Positions 25,845-34,024 of a DNA stretch of 64,000 nucleotides are shown one piece after another. Numbering within the stretch: the first letter of the stretch is position 1; the number at the start of each line of letters is the position of its first letter. Source of the DNA: Paenibacillus chitinolyticus NBRC 15660 (GTDB lineage: Bacteria; Bacillota; Bacilli; Paenibacillales; NBRC-103111). The DNA is taken from contig NZ_BBJT01000008.1 of assembly GCF_000739915.1 (NCBI RefSeq), positions 62,001-126,000 on the forward strand, in the 5' to 3' direction. A program made the translations under genes and the position numbers. Below the pieces are notes generated by a model. It had not been told where the DNA came from and did not search any database. It was given only the letters and a program-made list of their open reading frames with translations.

Positions 25845-26837
25845 CTAGACATCTGACTTGACCAAATCCTTCTTCTTACCGGAGGGGGCCTCATTTGTCG
25901 GTGAGGAATTTTTTCTTCCAGGGCGAAAGTTTGCACGTAAGCCCTCTACCGCTTTCCACAAAAGCGACTCCGCTTTTATCGCGGTTCTCAAACGCTGCAA
26001 GCTCCCCCTCTGTCCGGCATCCATGGACAGGCAGTTCATAATGCGGCGGGACAGCAAAGGCGTCGCTCTGCCGCCCCGTTTACGTAAACCTTGTTCAACC
26101 GGGTCATGGAACAATCTCCGGCTAGCCTCAACCGGCGCTTCTCCGCACAGGCAGTAATACAGGGTTGCACCCGTGCTGTACAGGTCGGAGAAAGGACCTT
26201 GGCGGGATGCGGCCGAATAAAATTCCAAAGGAGAATACCCCGCCGACGTAAAAATAGGCTTGTCCTCACTCTGCGAGCGGACGGCCGATCCGAAATCAAG
26301 CAGCTTAGCCTGACCATCCGGGCCGACGATAATATTGGAAGGTTTGACGTCACGATGCAGCACGCCCTGCTCATGAATATACTCAAGAGCATCAAGGAGA
26401 CCCGGCACCGTTGTCGCATAAAATCGGCTTTTCGAGCGTAAACGGTTTTTACGGATACAGCGTTCCAACGACATTCCGCGGCATCGTTCAAGAATGAGAT
26501 AGGCCGTCCCGTTTTCCTCCATATGTCCGGTAAGCCTCACAATGTTCGGGTGCCGCAAGTGTTCCAGAATCACCGCTTCATTCAAAAAGACGGACTTCAA
26601 TGTCTCGTATTTGCTCCTTAAAGAAGGGGTCCGGCACAGTACGGACTTCCCATCCACATCTCTCAAAGCCAAACTTTTAGGAAAAAATTCTTTTACGACG
26701 CACGCCGCGCCTGTTCCGGTTTCCCGTGCCGCATAGACAACGGACAGCTCACTGCAAGCAAGAACTCTACCGATCCGGTAGGCTCCACCCTGAAGGAATG
26801 TCTTCGCTGCCAGCCCGTACTCAATTCTTACCGACAT
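25845..26837 (-). CDS. Hanks-type Ser/Thr protein kinase
   Basis: 330 residues from the ATG at 26835-26837, preceded by GAGGAAGCGGGAG; the TTG nine codons upstream is the alternative. The motifs are complete: VVKEFFPK with the ATP-binding Lys, NEAVILEHLRHPNI, catalytic HRDVKPSNI, DFG and a GYSPLEFY activation segment. There is no membrane helix or PASTA repeat, and the tail is short and basic. The kinase is soluble and converges on the VWA gene. It is the natural partner of the PP2C and FHA proteins in the operon, a split arrangement of what PpkA combines in one protein. Confidence 0.9.
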   Translation of the reverse strand: MSVRIEYGLAAKTFLQGGAYRIGRVLACSELSVVYAARETGTGAACVVKEFFPKSLALRDVDGKSVLCRTPSLRSKYETLKSVFLNEAVILEHLRHPNIVRLTGHMEENGTAYLILERCRGMSLERCIRKNRLRSKSRFYATTVPGLLDALEYIHEQGVLHRDVKPSNIIVGPDGQAKLLDFGSAVRSQSEDKPIFTSAGYSPLEFYSAASRQGPFSDLYSTGATLYYCLCGEAPVEASRRLFHDPVEQGLRKRGGRATPLLSRRIMNCLSMDAGQRGSLQRLRTAIKAESLLWKAVEGLRANFRPGRKNSSPTNEAPSGKKKDLVKSDV

Positions 26838-27049
26838 GCTCCCGCTTCCTCGCTCCTCTGCCAAAACGGCAGCATTCTATCGATGCCATAAAGTCTCAAA
26901 TAATATGCTCATATTAACATAGGGCCCACCATTTGGTTAATAGTAATCTTGTTAAAAAGCGGCGCGATAAAAAAAGGTTCCCGCTAAAAGCAAGGAACCT
27001 GGTAGATCGTATAAAGTTCGAACTTGCTTGCCAACCCGCGGATTCCCGC
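26838..27049. other. Intergenic region between kinase and response regulator
   Basis: It contains the kinase promoter area, which is AT-rich near 26900-26945, and the terminator of the two-component operon. No further gene is supported. Confidence 0.4.
26969..27000 (-). terminator. Terminator of the transporter/two-component operon
   Basis: On the minus strand, AGGTTCC (27000-26994) and GGAACCT (26981-26975) form the stem, followed by seven T residues (26975-26969). It lies 50 bases after the response regulator stop. Confidence 0.8.
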
Positions 27050-28228
27050 TCATACCACCGTCACGTTATGCTCCTGCCGGTATTCCGTAGGCGTCTGCAT
27101 AAATTTCTTGCGGAACACCTGCGTGAAATGCCGCACATCCTGGTAGCCCACTCGCTCGGCGATCTCCGCCAGTTTCAGCAGCGGGTTGCACAATAGCTGC
27201 TTGGCCTGATCCAGCCGCAGGCCCGTTACATACTCCTTGTAGCCCTGGCCGGTCTTCTGCTTGAACAGTTGGCTGAAATAGACCGGGTTCAGGAATACGA
27301 CGGAAGCCATTCTCTCCAGGGACAAGTCCTCGGAATAATGCGCCTTGATGTATTGAAGCGCAACCTCGATGGATTTGTCCCCGCTTACTTTGATGCTGTC
27401 GTACTCAACCGCAGCGGAAGCCTGCCTCAGCCGGGTGACGGTTTGCGGTACGCTTTTGAAATCATGATGCAGTCCCGAATTCAAAATCTGGAAAGGCACC
27501 TTCAAATAGTGCTTGAGATGGCTTTTCAGCGCGTCCAGCAAGGTTTCGATCCGGATACCTTCGCTGAGCGCCACGAGGCCGAGCAGGCTCTGGCGGTCGT
27601 AGCTGACGACAAACCCCTGGCCATGCGTCTCGATCATCTCGGAGAGGACATTTTCCACGATAAAATGCTCCAGATGAACGCTCTTATTCCCGGCATCCAT
27701 CTGCACGAACACCAGGTAATAGTCCGGGAAATCCTCCACGAACGATTGGATATCGAGGTTGCCGGTGTCCAATCCCGCCGCCAGCCGGAGAAAAACCGCT
27801 TCGCGCAAATATTTCAGGCTCGACTTCAGCTTCACGCTCTCTTTGCTTTGGAGGTTTTCGCGTCTGATCTCGCCGGTGAGGCTCTCGATCAACTCGATCA
27901 GCTTAGGCTTGCCGATCGGTTTCAGCAGATAGTCGCGGGCGCCAAGCCGGACCGCCTCCTGCGCGTAAGCGAACTCGGAGTGGGCGGAAATGACGACCCA
28001 CTTGATAGCCGGATGCTTCCGCTTCGAAATCCTCATAAATTCGAGGCCGGTCATGCCCGGCATAATAATATCGGTAAGCACGATGTCTATGTGCTGTCCG
28101 CCGAGGATCTTAACCGCTTCCTCGGTAGAAGCCGCCAAGAAAACGCCGTACCCCGGGTAGGCGTTCTCGATCGTACGCTTCACCCCTTCACGGATGATGC
28201 TCTCGTCGTCGGCAACCAGAATATTCAT
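27050..28228 (-). CDS. YesN-like response regulator with AraC DNA-binding domain
   Basis: 392 residues. The receiver domain (1-120) has DDE near the start, the phosphoacceptor in DIVLTDIIMPG around 54, and the conserved Lys in YLLKP. A middle region of about 160 residues is followed by a double helix-turn-helix AraC domain (about 290-385: LSLERMAS, YFSQLFKQKTGQGY, IAERVGYQDVRHFTQVFRK). Its ATG overlaps the kinase stop (ATGA). It probably activates the ABC transporter operon in response to a sugar sensed by the upstream kinase. Confidence 0.92.
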   Translation of the reverse strand: MNILVADDESIIREGVKRTIENAYPGYGVFLAASTEEAVKILGGQHIDIVLTDIIMPGMTGLEFMRISKRKHPAIKWVVISAHSEFAYAQEAVRLGARDYLLKPIGKPKLIELIESLTGEIRRENLQSKESVKLKSSLKYLREAVFLRLAAGLDTGNLDIQSFVEDFPDYYLVFVQMDAGNKSVHLEHFIVENVLSEMIETHGQGFVVSYDRQSLLGLVALSEGIRIETLLDALKSHLKHYLKVPFQILNSGLHHDFKSVPQTVTRLRQASAAVEYDSIKVSGDKSIEVALQYIKAHYSEDLSLERMASVVFLNPVYFSQLFKQKTGQGYKEYVTGLRLDQAKQLLCNPLLKLAEIAERVGYQDVRHFTQVFRKKFMQTPTEYRQEHNVTVV

Positions 28229-30537
28229 ACGTTACTCTCCTCCTTCGGAAGCGGGACCCGCACGATGACGGTCGTCCCCTCGCCCGCTGAACTTTCAACA
28301 GTGACGCCGTATGCTTCGCCGTACATGTGCTGCACGCGACGGTGCAGATTTTGCAGCCCGATGCCTCCCCGGGACGACGCCTCTTCCTCGCTGCCGCCTG
28401 CAACCGGCCGGGACGGAAACCACGGATCGGCCCCAAGAGCCGGGGTGCCGGCATGTGTGGGGGCCTGCGCGGGCCCGGGGCCTGCGGCGGCGACCGTGCT
28501 GGAGGCCGAGCCGGCATCGGTGCCTGAGGAGGCGGATGCTCCGGAGGACGGGACAGCTACGGCGCACGAGGCGGCTGCGTCAGTACCCGAGACTCCGGCA
28601 CCCGAGGGGAATGCTCCGCAGGCTGCGCCATCGCCGGGACCTCCGGCGGCTGCGTTGGTCGCTGCGCCCCCGGCACCAGTGCTAGCGGAGGCCTCCAAGG
28701 CTTCGCCTACGGTACCGAAAACCGCTGCGCCGACGGCTCCGGCAACCGGGGCGGTCGGGCCGCGACCTCCAGCGCCATCGGTACCAGTGCCGGCGACTTC
28801 CCGGCCGCCCGGCTCGCCTGCCGCGACAGCCGCATCCGTTCGCGGTGCGCCGCCGCCTGCGCCCGGGCCGGCCGGGCCATGCGCAGCATCCGGCGCGCCT
28901 CCCCCGCTCCGCCTGCCGCCTGCGGTGCATAAGCCGTACAGCGACTCGCGCAGCCGGCGCAGCTTCTCCTCTTCGATGCCGACACCGTTGTCCTCGATTC
29001 GGATCGCCAGCTCCCGGCTGTCCGCAACCGTCGAGATGGTGAGCATCCCCGGCCGGTTAAGCAGCGGCTCCAGGCCGTGCTTCACGGCATTCTCGATGAT
29101 GGGCTGGAGCGTCATCTTCGGGATGCGGATGTCCATGTACCGTTCATCCGTCTTCAGCTCCACCTCCAGGCGCCCTTCGAGCCGGACGAGAATAATGGTC
29201 AGATAGTGGTGGATCTGCCCGAATTCCTCGCGCAGCGTAACCTCCGCACCTTCTTCCCACTGGCTGCTGTAGCGGAACATATGGGAGAGTGAAAGGACGA
29301 CTTCACCCAGCTTATCGTTGCCTTTCTCGTCCATCATCCAATAAATCATATCCAGCGTATTGTATAGGAAGTGGGGATTGACCTGGGACTGGAGCGCATG
29401 AAGCTCCGCGTTCTTTTCGCTGACCGATGAAATCTTCACCCGTTCGATAAGCTCCTCGATCCGGTTCACCATATGATTGAACGATCCGACCAGAATGTTG
29501 ATTTCCCGGTAGGACGTCACGTTCACGATTCCTTTGAAGTTGCCCTGCTCCACCTGTTTCATCTGCCGGATAAGCCGGATGAGCGGCATCGAGATCCGTT
29601 TGGATACGATGGACGCGATAAAAGCCGAGACGAGAACGAGAATCGTTCCGATCAAGATAATATAACGCTGCATCTGTACAAGCTCGACGTTCAGGTCTTT
29701 GTAGGGCGTGAGGCTGACCACCAGCCAGTCGGCAAAAGGCAGCTTGGAAGCTACCGCCAGCCGTCCGTTCTTCTGATCGACGGTCATTTCCTGGGAATCG
29801 TCCGGCAGCGGGATATCCTGGAGGGAAGGCAGCGCTTCGGCCGAAGCGGTGGAAGACACGAAGCGCCCCTTGTCCGAGACGAGATACACCTCGCTGTGTT
29901 CGCTAAGCTTCAAATTATTCAATGCGGACAAAATCGCCTGCGGATTCGCTTCGTAAAGCACGATCCCGATCGGCTTATGCTCGTTGAGATCGTAAATCTG
30001 GCGGCCGAACGCAAACACGGTCCGCTTCTCGTTCTGGTCGATCAGGGAGTGCGGAAATACGCCCAGCCAGACCATTTTGCCCGAAGATTGACGGACGTCC
30101 CGGTACCAGTCGGCCCTGCGGTATTCGGGGTCTACCACGTTCATGTAGTTGCCGTAATTGTAGATTTTTCCTTTGTCCATGATGACGTGGATGCCGATCA
30201 AATCTTCCCGGGAGTAGAAAATCGCCCCGATCATGTTAGTGACGGAGCGAGTGTTAATATAATCGAGCGCGGGTTCTTGCGGCGATTCCGTCAGCAGACG
30301 GACCAGATCGAAATTGTTGCCGATCGTTTTGGACAAGCTGTCGTAGCCTTTGAGCAGAAGGTCGAAGAGATCGACGGTCTGCGAAACGTTTTTCCGGGAG
30401 AGGTCGCTGATCTTCGTCTGAAACTGCTCCGTCGTGCGGCTGTAGAACAGCAGGGAGATGATGATCAGAATGCCGGACATGCAGAACAGGAACAGAAAAA
30501 ACAACCGGTGGTGGATGGATTGGAAGCCGCGTCTCAA
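28225..30537 (-). CDS. YesM-like sensor histidine kinase with large ATP-lid insertion
   Basis: 770 residues; the family is usually about 580-600. It has an N-terminal TM helix (12-35), an extracytoplasmic sensor of about 250 residues, a second TM (about 285-305), a HAMP domain, a His_kinase part with LQSQVNPHFLYNTLD, and a HATPase with PIIENAVKHGLEP and DNGVGI. After LRESLYGLC comes about 185 residues of Gly/Ala/Pro low-complexity sequence before the conserved GGIGLQNLHRRV and the final strands. All catalytic motifs are intact. It starts at TTG with GGGGACG upstream. It is in the operon with the sugar ABC genes and the YesN-like regulator. Confidence 0.9.
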   Translation of the reverse strand: MRRGFQSIHHRLFFLFLFCMSGILIIISLLFYSRTTEQFQTKISDLSRKNVSQTVDLFDLLLKGYDSLSKTIGNNFDLVRLLTESPQEPALDYINTRSVTNMIGAIFYSREDLIGIHVIMDKGKIYNYGNYMNVVDPEYRRADWYRDVRQSSGKMVWLGVFPHSLIDQNEKRTVFAFGRQIYDLNEHKPIGIVLYEANPQAILSALNNLKLSEHSEVYLVSDKGRFVSSTASAEALPSLQDIPLPDDSQEMTVDQKNGRLAVASKLPFADWLVVSLTPYKDLNVELVQMQRYIILIGTILVLVSAFIASIVSKRISMPLIRLIRQMKQVEQGNFKGIVNVTSYREINILVGSFNHMVNRIEELIERVKISSVSEKNAELHALQSQVNPHFLYNTLDMIYWMMDEKGNDKLGEVVLSLSHMFRYSSQWEEGAEVTLREEFGQIHHYLTIILVRLEGRLEVELKTDERYMDIRIPKMTLQPIIENAVKHGLEPLLNRPGMLTISTVADSRELAIRIEDNGVGIEEEKLRRLRESLYGLCTAGGRRSGGGAPDAAHGPAGPGAGGGAPRTDAAVAAGEPGGREVAGTGTDGAGGRGPTAPVAGAVGAAVFGTVGEALEASASTGAGGAATNAAAGGPGDGAACGAFPSGAGVSGTDAAASCAVAVPSSGASASSGTDAGSASSTVAAAGPGPAQAPTHAGTPALGADPWFPSRPVAGGSEEEASSRGGIGLQNLHRRVQHMYGEAYGVTVESSAGEGTTVIVRVPLPKEESNV

Positions 30538-30590
30538 GGATTCGTCCCCTTTCGTTGTTTCGCCCGGTTCCCAAGCCGTCCGTGCGGCGC

Positions 30591-31415
30591 CTACCCTTTT
30601 ACCGCCCCGGCAACCATGCCCTTCGTGATTTTTTCCGAAAGAATGAAATACAGGAGAATGACGGGCACCGCCCCCATGACGAGGAAAGCCCCGATGTTGC
30701 CGTAGTTGACGGAATACTGGCTCACAAAGGTGTACACGCCGAACGGGAGCGTTTTCAGCTTCTCGGAGGAGATGAAAGTCGCCGCCAAGATGTATTCGTT
30801 CCAGATGTTGATGAACGTCAGGATGCAGACCGTCATGACCGGCGGTACGGAAATCGGGAGAATAATGCTCCGGAAAATGCGGTACACGCTCGCTCCGTCC
30901 ATATAAGCGGACTCTTCGATTTCGTGCGGAACCGATTTCATAAAGCCGCTCAGGATAAAGACGGCAACCGGCGTCTGGAACGCGATGTAAGGCAGAATTA
31001 GGGACAAGTGCGTGTTGAGGATGTTCATGTTTTTAAAAATAATCATTAAAGGCAGCAGCGTAGCTTGCAGCGGAATCATCAGCCCGATCAGGAAAATGAG
31101 CATGACCGCGGGGGCCAGCTTCCAGCGGAACCGTGAAATAGCGTAGGCCGCCATGGAGCTCAGCAGAATGACGCAAACCATCGTCAAGACCGTGACGAAC
31201 ACGCTGTTGAACAAATACTGCAGATAGTGCCCCGCTTCGTACGCTTCTTTGTAATTGCCCCATCTCGGGGACGCGGGCAAGGAGAAAAAGCTGCTGCCGA
31301 GAATCTCTTCGTTGGTCTTCAGGGAGTACGTAAGCAGCCAGAGAAGAGGATACATCTGAGTGACGATCAGAATCGCGAAAAGCGTATAAACGATTCCTTT
31401 TTTGACTGATTTCAC
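30591..31415 (-). CDS. Sugar ABC transporter permease (MalG/CUT1 type)
   Basis: 274 residues with six predicted membrane helices and the EAA-type loop (ESAYMDGASVYRIFRSIILPIS). The N-terminus (QMYPLLWLLTYSLKT) and end (SEKITKGMVAGAVKG) are typical of the second permease of carbohydrate CUT1 importers. It starts at GTG behind AGGAGGAGG. It pairs with the permease 14 bases upstream. The ATPase is not encoded here and is probably a shared MsmK-like protein. Confidence 0.93.
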   Translation of the reverse strand: MKSVKKGIVYTLFAILIVTQMYPLLWLLTYSLKTNEEILGSSFFSLPASPRWGNYKEAYEAGHYLQYLFNSVFVTVLTMVCVILLSSMAAYAISRFRWKLAPAVMLIFLIGLMIPLQATLLPLMIIFKNMNILNTHLSLILPYIAFQTPVAVFILSGFMKSVPHEIEESAYMDGASVYRIFRSIILPISVPPVMTVCILTFINIWNEYILAATFISSEKLKTLPFGVYTFVSQYSVNYGNIGAFLVMGAVPVILLYFILSEKITKGMVAGAVKG

Positions 31416-31429
31416 AGGTGGTCCTCCTC

Positions 31430-32320
31430 CTAGCTTACCTTATTTTCCAGACGTTTGAAAACTACGTTAATCAGCACCGTAAACGCGAGGCATAGGATGA
31501 CCAGGAAGGTGGCAATCGCGCTCCCGTACCCGTATTTCTGGGACAGGAACGACATGTTGTACATATGCGTCGAGATAACATCCGTGGAGTGTGCGGGCCC
31601 GCCGCCCGTCATGACCATCACGAGATCGAACGCCTGCAGGGAGCCGATAAATGCGAGCACCAGCGAGATTTTCAGAATGGGAACGATCATCGGGAACGTG
31701 ATGTAACGATCGGCCGTTAAACCTTCCGCCCCGTCGATGCGGGCCGCCTCGTAAATCTCGGCCGGAATGTTCTGCACGCCGGTGAACTGGATCAGCAGGT
31801 GATAGCCGAAATACTGCCACAGCGACACGATGTACAGGCAGAACATGGCAATCTTGGGCTCGGTCAGCCAGCTGTGCGTCCATTCGGTCAAGCCCGACGC
31901 GGTCAGCATCCCGTTGATCATCCCGCCCATCGAAGCCGGATTGTAGACGGTTTTCCAGAGCTGCCCGATAATGACGACCGACAAAATCACCGGCAGAAAG
32001 TAGATTGATACGAGGGAGTTGGCTTTCTTCACGTACCGGTTCAGCAAAATCGCCACCATCAGGCAAATCGGAATCTCGATCATGGAAAAGACCGCATAAA
32101 GCAGCGTCCGGCGGACAGACGGCCAGAAGACCGGATCGTCGAAAAACATCGTCTTAAAATTGGCCAGGCCCACGAATTTGGAGCCGGATATGCCGTTCCA
32201 GTCCAGCAGCCCGGTATAGAACGAGACCAGGATAGGGACGAACACCATGCAGACGTACAGCAGCAGGCTTGGAAGCACGAAGACGGCGATGGTGCGCGCA
32301 GGTACTTTTAACACATTCAC
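31430..32320 (-). CDS. Sugar ABC transporter permease (MalF/CUT1 type)
   Basis: 296 residues with six membrane helices. The EAA loop reads YEAARIDGAEGLTADRYITFP, and the end (NVVFKRLENKVS) is typical of the first permease. It follows the binding-protein gene after an attenuator-like hairpin and precedes the MalG-type permease. Together they form the membrane channel for an unidentified oligosaccharide or glycoside. Confidence 0.93.
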   Translation of the reverse strand: MNVLKVPARTIAVFVLPSLLLYVCMVFVPILVSFYTGLLDWNGISGSKFVGLANFKTMFFDDPVFWPSVRRTLLYAVFSMIEIPICLMVAILLNRYVKKANSLVSIYFLPVILSVVIIGQLWKTVYNPASMGGMINGMLTASGLTEWTHSWLTEPKIAMFCLYIVSLWQYFGYHLLIQFTGVQNIPAEIYEAARIDGAEGLTADRYITFPMIVPILKISLVLAFIGSLQAFDLVMVMTGGGPAHSTDVISTHMYNMSFLSQKYGYGSAIATFLVILCLAFTVLINVVFKRLENKVS

Positions 32321-32393
32321 TCTAGTACGCCTCCTGTAGACAAACGGCCGCTTGCTCTTTCTCTCTACGCCGCGGCCCTTGCAAAAAAATTTC

Positions 32394-32427
32394 GATGAAA
32401 AAGGGGGCCGGTACGACCCCCTCCATC
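32394..32427 (-). terminator. Attenuator hairpin between binding protein and permeases
   Basis: GGGGG (complement of 32421-32417) and CCCCC (complement of 32407-32403) form a stem flanked by a short T run. It lies directly after the binding-protein stop, the usual place for a partial terminator that makes the binding protein more abundant than the permeases. Confidence 0.55.
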
Positions 32428-32440
32428 GCAGCGCCTCATT

Positions 32441-33784
32441 CTATTTGATGTTGGCCTCGAACGCGCTTTGATGCTCCTGCGCGACCTGTTTCGGATCGGC
32501 CTTCTGGATGAACAGATTCTGAATGCTGCCCAAGTGAACCTGAGCGGTAGCCGGGTTCATCGTGTTGTCGAACGCGAGGTCGCCGCCTTTGACGTTTTTG
32601 AACAGATCGAGGATGGAAATGGCCAGATCGGAGTAACCCGCGGCTTTAAAATCTCCCTCTACCTTCTGTCCGATGCCCACCGCGTTCTTCAATTCAAACT
32701 GGACTTTCGGCAGATTCAGCGTGAAGTAGTTCAGGAAGTCCTTGGTCTCCTGCAGATGCTTGCTGTTGGCCGAGATGGCGAAGGCGCTGCCCGGTGCGAT
32801 CATGTACTGGTTTACGTCGCCCTTGCCGCCTACCGTCGGGAACTGGAACACGCCGACCTTGCCGCCCACGGAAGAAGCGTCGATGGCGCCCGTTTCCCAT
32901 GTGCCTATGATGTGCATGGCCGCTTTGCCCGTTTTGAAAATGTTGCCGCCCGCATTATAGTCGACTGACGTCGCGCCTTCGTTAAACGCGCCGGCCTGCA
33001 CCAGCTCCTGGAACTTCGAAACGGCCTCCGTGAACGCCGGATCGTTGAACGTCTTCTTCTTGTCGAGCACGTCCTGGAGGAAGCCCGGACCGCCGTTTGT
33101 GCGCAGCAGCATATTCATAAACAGGAACGAACCTGTCCATGAATCTTTTTCCCCGATGGCGATGGGCGTGATGCCTTTGGATTTCAGCAGCTTCACGTCT
33201 TCCAGCAGTTCCTCGAACGTTTTCGGCGTATCTTTGATGCCTGCCTGGGCGAACAAGTCCTTATTATAGTAAACGACTTGAATGTTATTGCCGTCCGGCA
33301 GGGCGTACACGCTGTTGTTAAAGCTGTAGTAATCGAGCAGCCCGTCCTGAAAAGTCCCTTTCAGGCCGTTCTTATCCAGCATGTCGTTCAGCGGGGCGAG
33401 CAGTCCGGCATCGACGAAAGGCTTCATCTGGGCCGCCGGGTTAACGATCGTGATGTCCGGGATCTCTTTGGAAGCGGCCTGGGTTTTCAGCTTCATTTTC
33501 TGCTGATCGGTGTTCATGGAATCAAGCTCGATATGAATATTGGGGTTTTCCTTCTCATACTGTTCCACGATTTTATGAAGCATTTTGTACGTAGGCGTCG
33601 TCGGATCGGGGTAAATGTTCTGGAACGTGATGGTGACTTTCTTGTCCCCTCCCTTGGATCCCGTATTCGTATCCTGCGTGTTCCCCGTACCCGCGGATTG
33701 GTCGGCTCTACCGCAAGCCGCCAAGCCGACCGCCAAGACACCGGCCAGAGCCGCGGCGGAGATGCGAGCTGTTTTTCTGCCCAT
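32441..33784 (-). CDS. Extracellular sugar-binding lipoprotein (family 1)
   Basis: 447 residues. A lipoprotein signal (MGRKTARISAAALAGVLAVG then LAAC at about 21-24) is followed by a family-1 solute-binding fold (ITFQNIYPDPTTPTY near 50, ELLEDVKLLKSKGITPIAIG, GKAAMHIIGTWETG). It delivers an oligosaccharide to the two CUT1 permeases downstream. A TGGGGGTCAGG precedes the ATG. It is the first gene of the operon, downstream of a CcpA-like site. Confidence 0.93.
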   Translation of the reverse strand: MGRKTARISAAALAGVLAVGLAACGRADQSAGTGNTQDTNTGSKGGDKKVTITFQNIYPDPTTPTYKMLHKIVEQYEKENPNIHIELDSMNTDQQKMKLKTQAASKEIPDITIVNPAAQMKPFVDAGLLAPLNDMLDKNGLKGTFQDGLLDYYSFNNSVYALPDGNNIQVVYYNKDLFAQAGIKDTPKTFEELLEDVKLLKSKGITPIAIGEKDSWTGSFLFMNMLLRTNGGPGFLQDVLDKKKTFNDPAFTEAVSKFQELVQAGAFNEGATSVDYNAGGNIFKTGKAAMHIIGTWETGAIDASSVGGKVGVFQFPTVGGKGDVNQYMIAPGSAFAISANSKHLQETKDFLNYFTLNLPKVQFELKNAVGIGQKVEGDFKAAGYSDLAISILDLFKNVKGGDLAFDNTMNPATAQVHLGSIQNLFIQKADPKQVAQEHQSAFEANIK

Positions 33785-33831
33785 TTTTCCTGACCCCCAT
33801 TAAGTTCGAAATGTAAGTTTATTATCATCGT

Positions 33832-33846
33832 TTGGAGCGCTTTCAA
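33832..33846 (-). promoter_or_regulatory. Candidate cre (CcpA) site upstream of the sugar operon
   Basis: TTGAAAGCGCTCCAA on the minus strand matches the CcpA consensus WTGNAANCGNWNNCW at all but one position. It is about 50 bases upstream of the binding-protein start, where it could impose carbon catabolite control. Confidence 0.45.
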
Positions 33847-33964
33847 CAATGCAAGAAATTAAGGTTTGTGGTTTACTTTTTCAAGATTGTTAAATTTTCC
33901 AACTGAACAACCAGAGTTAAATCCTCCGGCCAACTGGCAAAGCGCAGTAAAACGTCCCCCCGCG

Positions 33965-33980
33965 CAGCCGTGCTACACTA
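33965..33980 (+). promoter_or_regulatory. Extended -10 promoter candidate for the dehydrogenase gene
   Basis: TGCTACACT forms an extended -10 element about 50 bases before the predicted start at 34025. The same nonamer occurs at 35423-35431 upstream of the AraC gene. No good -35 element accompanies it. Confidence 0.35.
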
Positions 33981-34024
33981 ATACAAAACGGCCTTGATCT
34001 ATGCCGGAGAGGATGGTTTTACAG

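Noticed and set aside
1-26837. Prophage or tailocin
   Set aside because: No terminase, portal, capsid, integrase, holin or endolysin is present. FHA, PP2C, Hsp70 and immunity genes argue for a dedicated injection system.
3197-26837. Canonical T6SS or eCIS
   Set aside because: TssJ, TssL, TssM, ClpV and the eCIS AAA+ ATPase are not found, so the known class names were not applied.
27269-29206. Plus-strand open frame of 645 codons opposite the histidine kinase and response regulator
   Set aside because: It is antisense to two proteins with complete motifs, its composition follows their third-position GC bias, and it has no recognisable domain or ribosome binding site.
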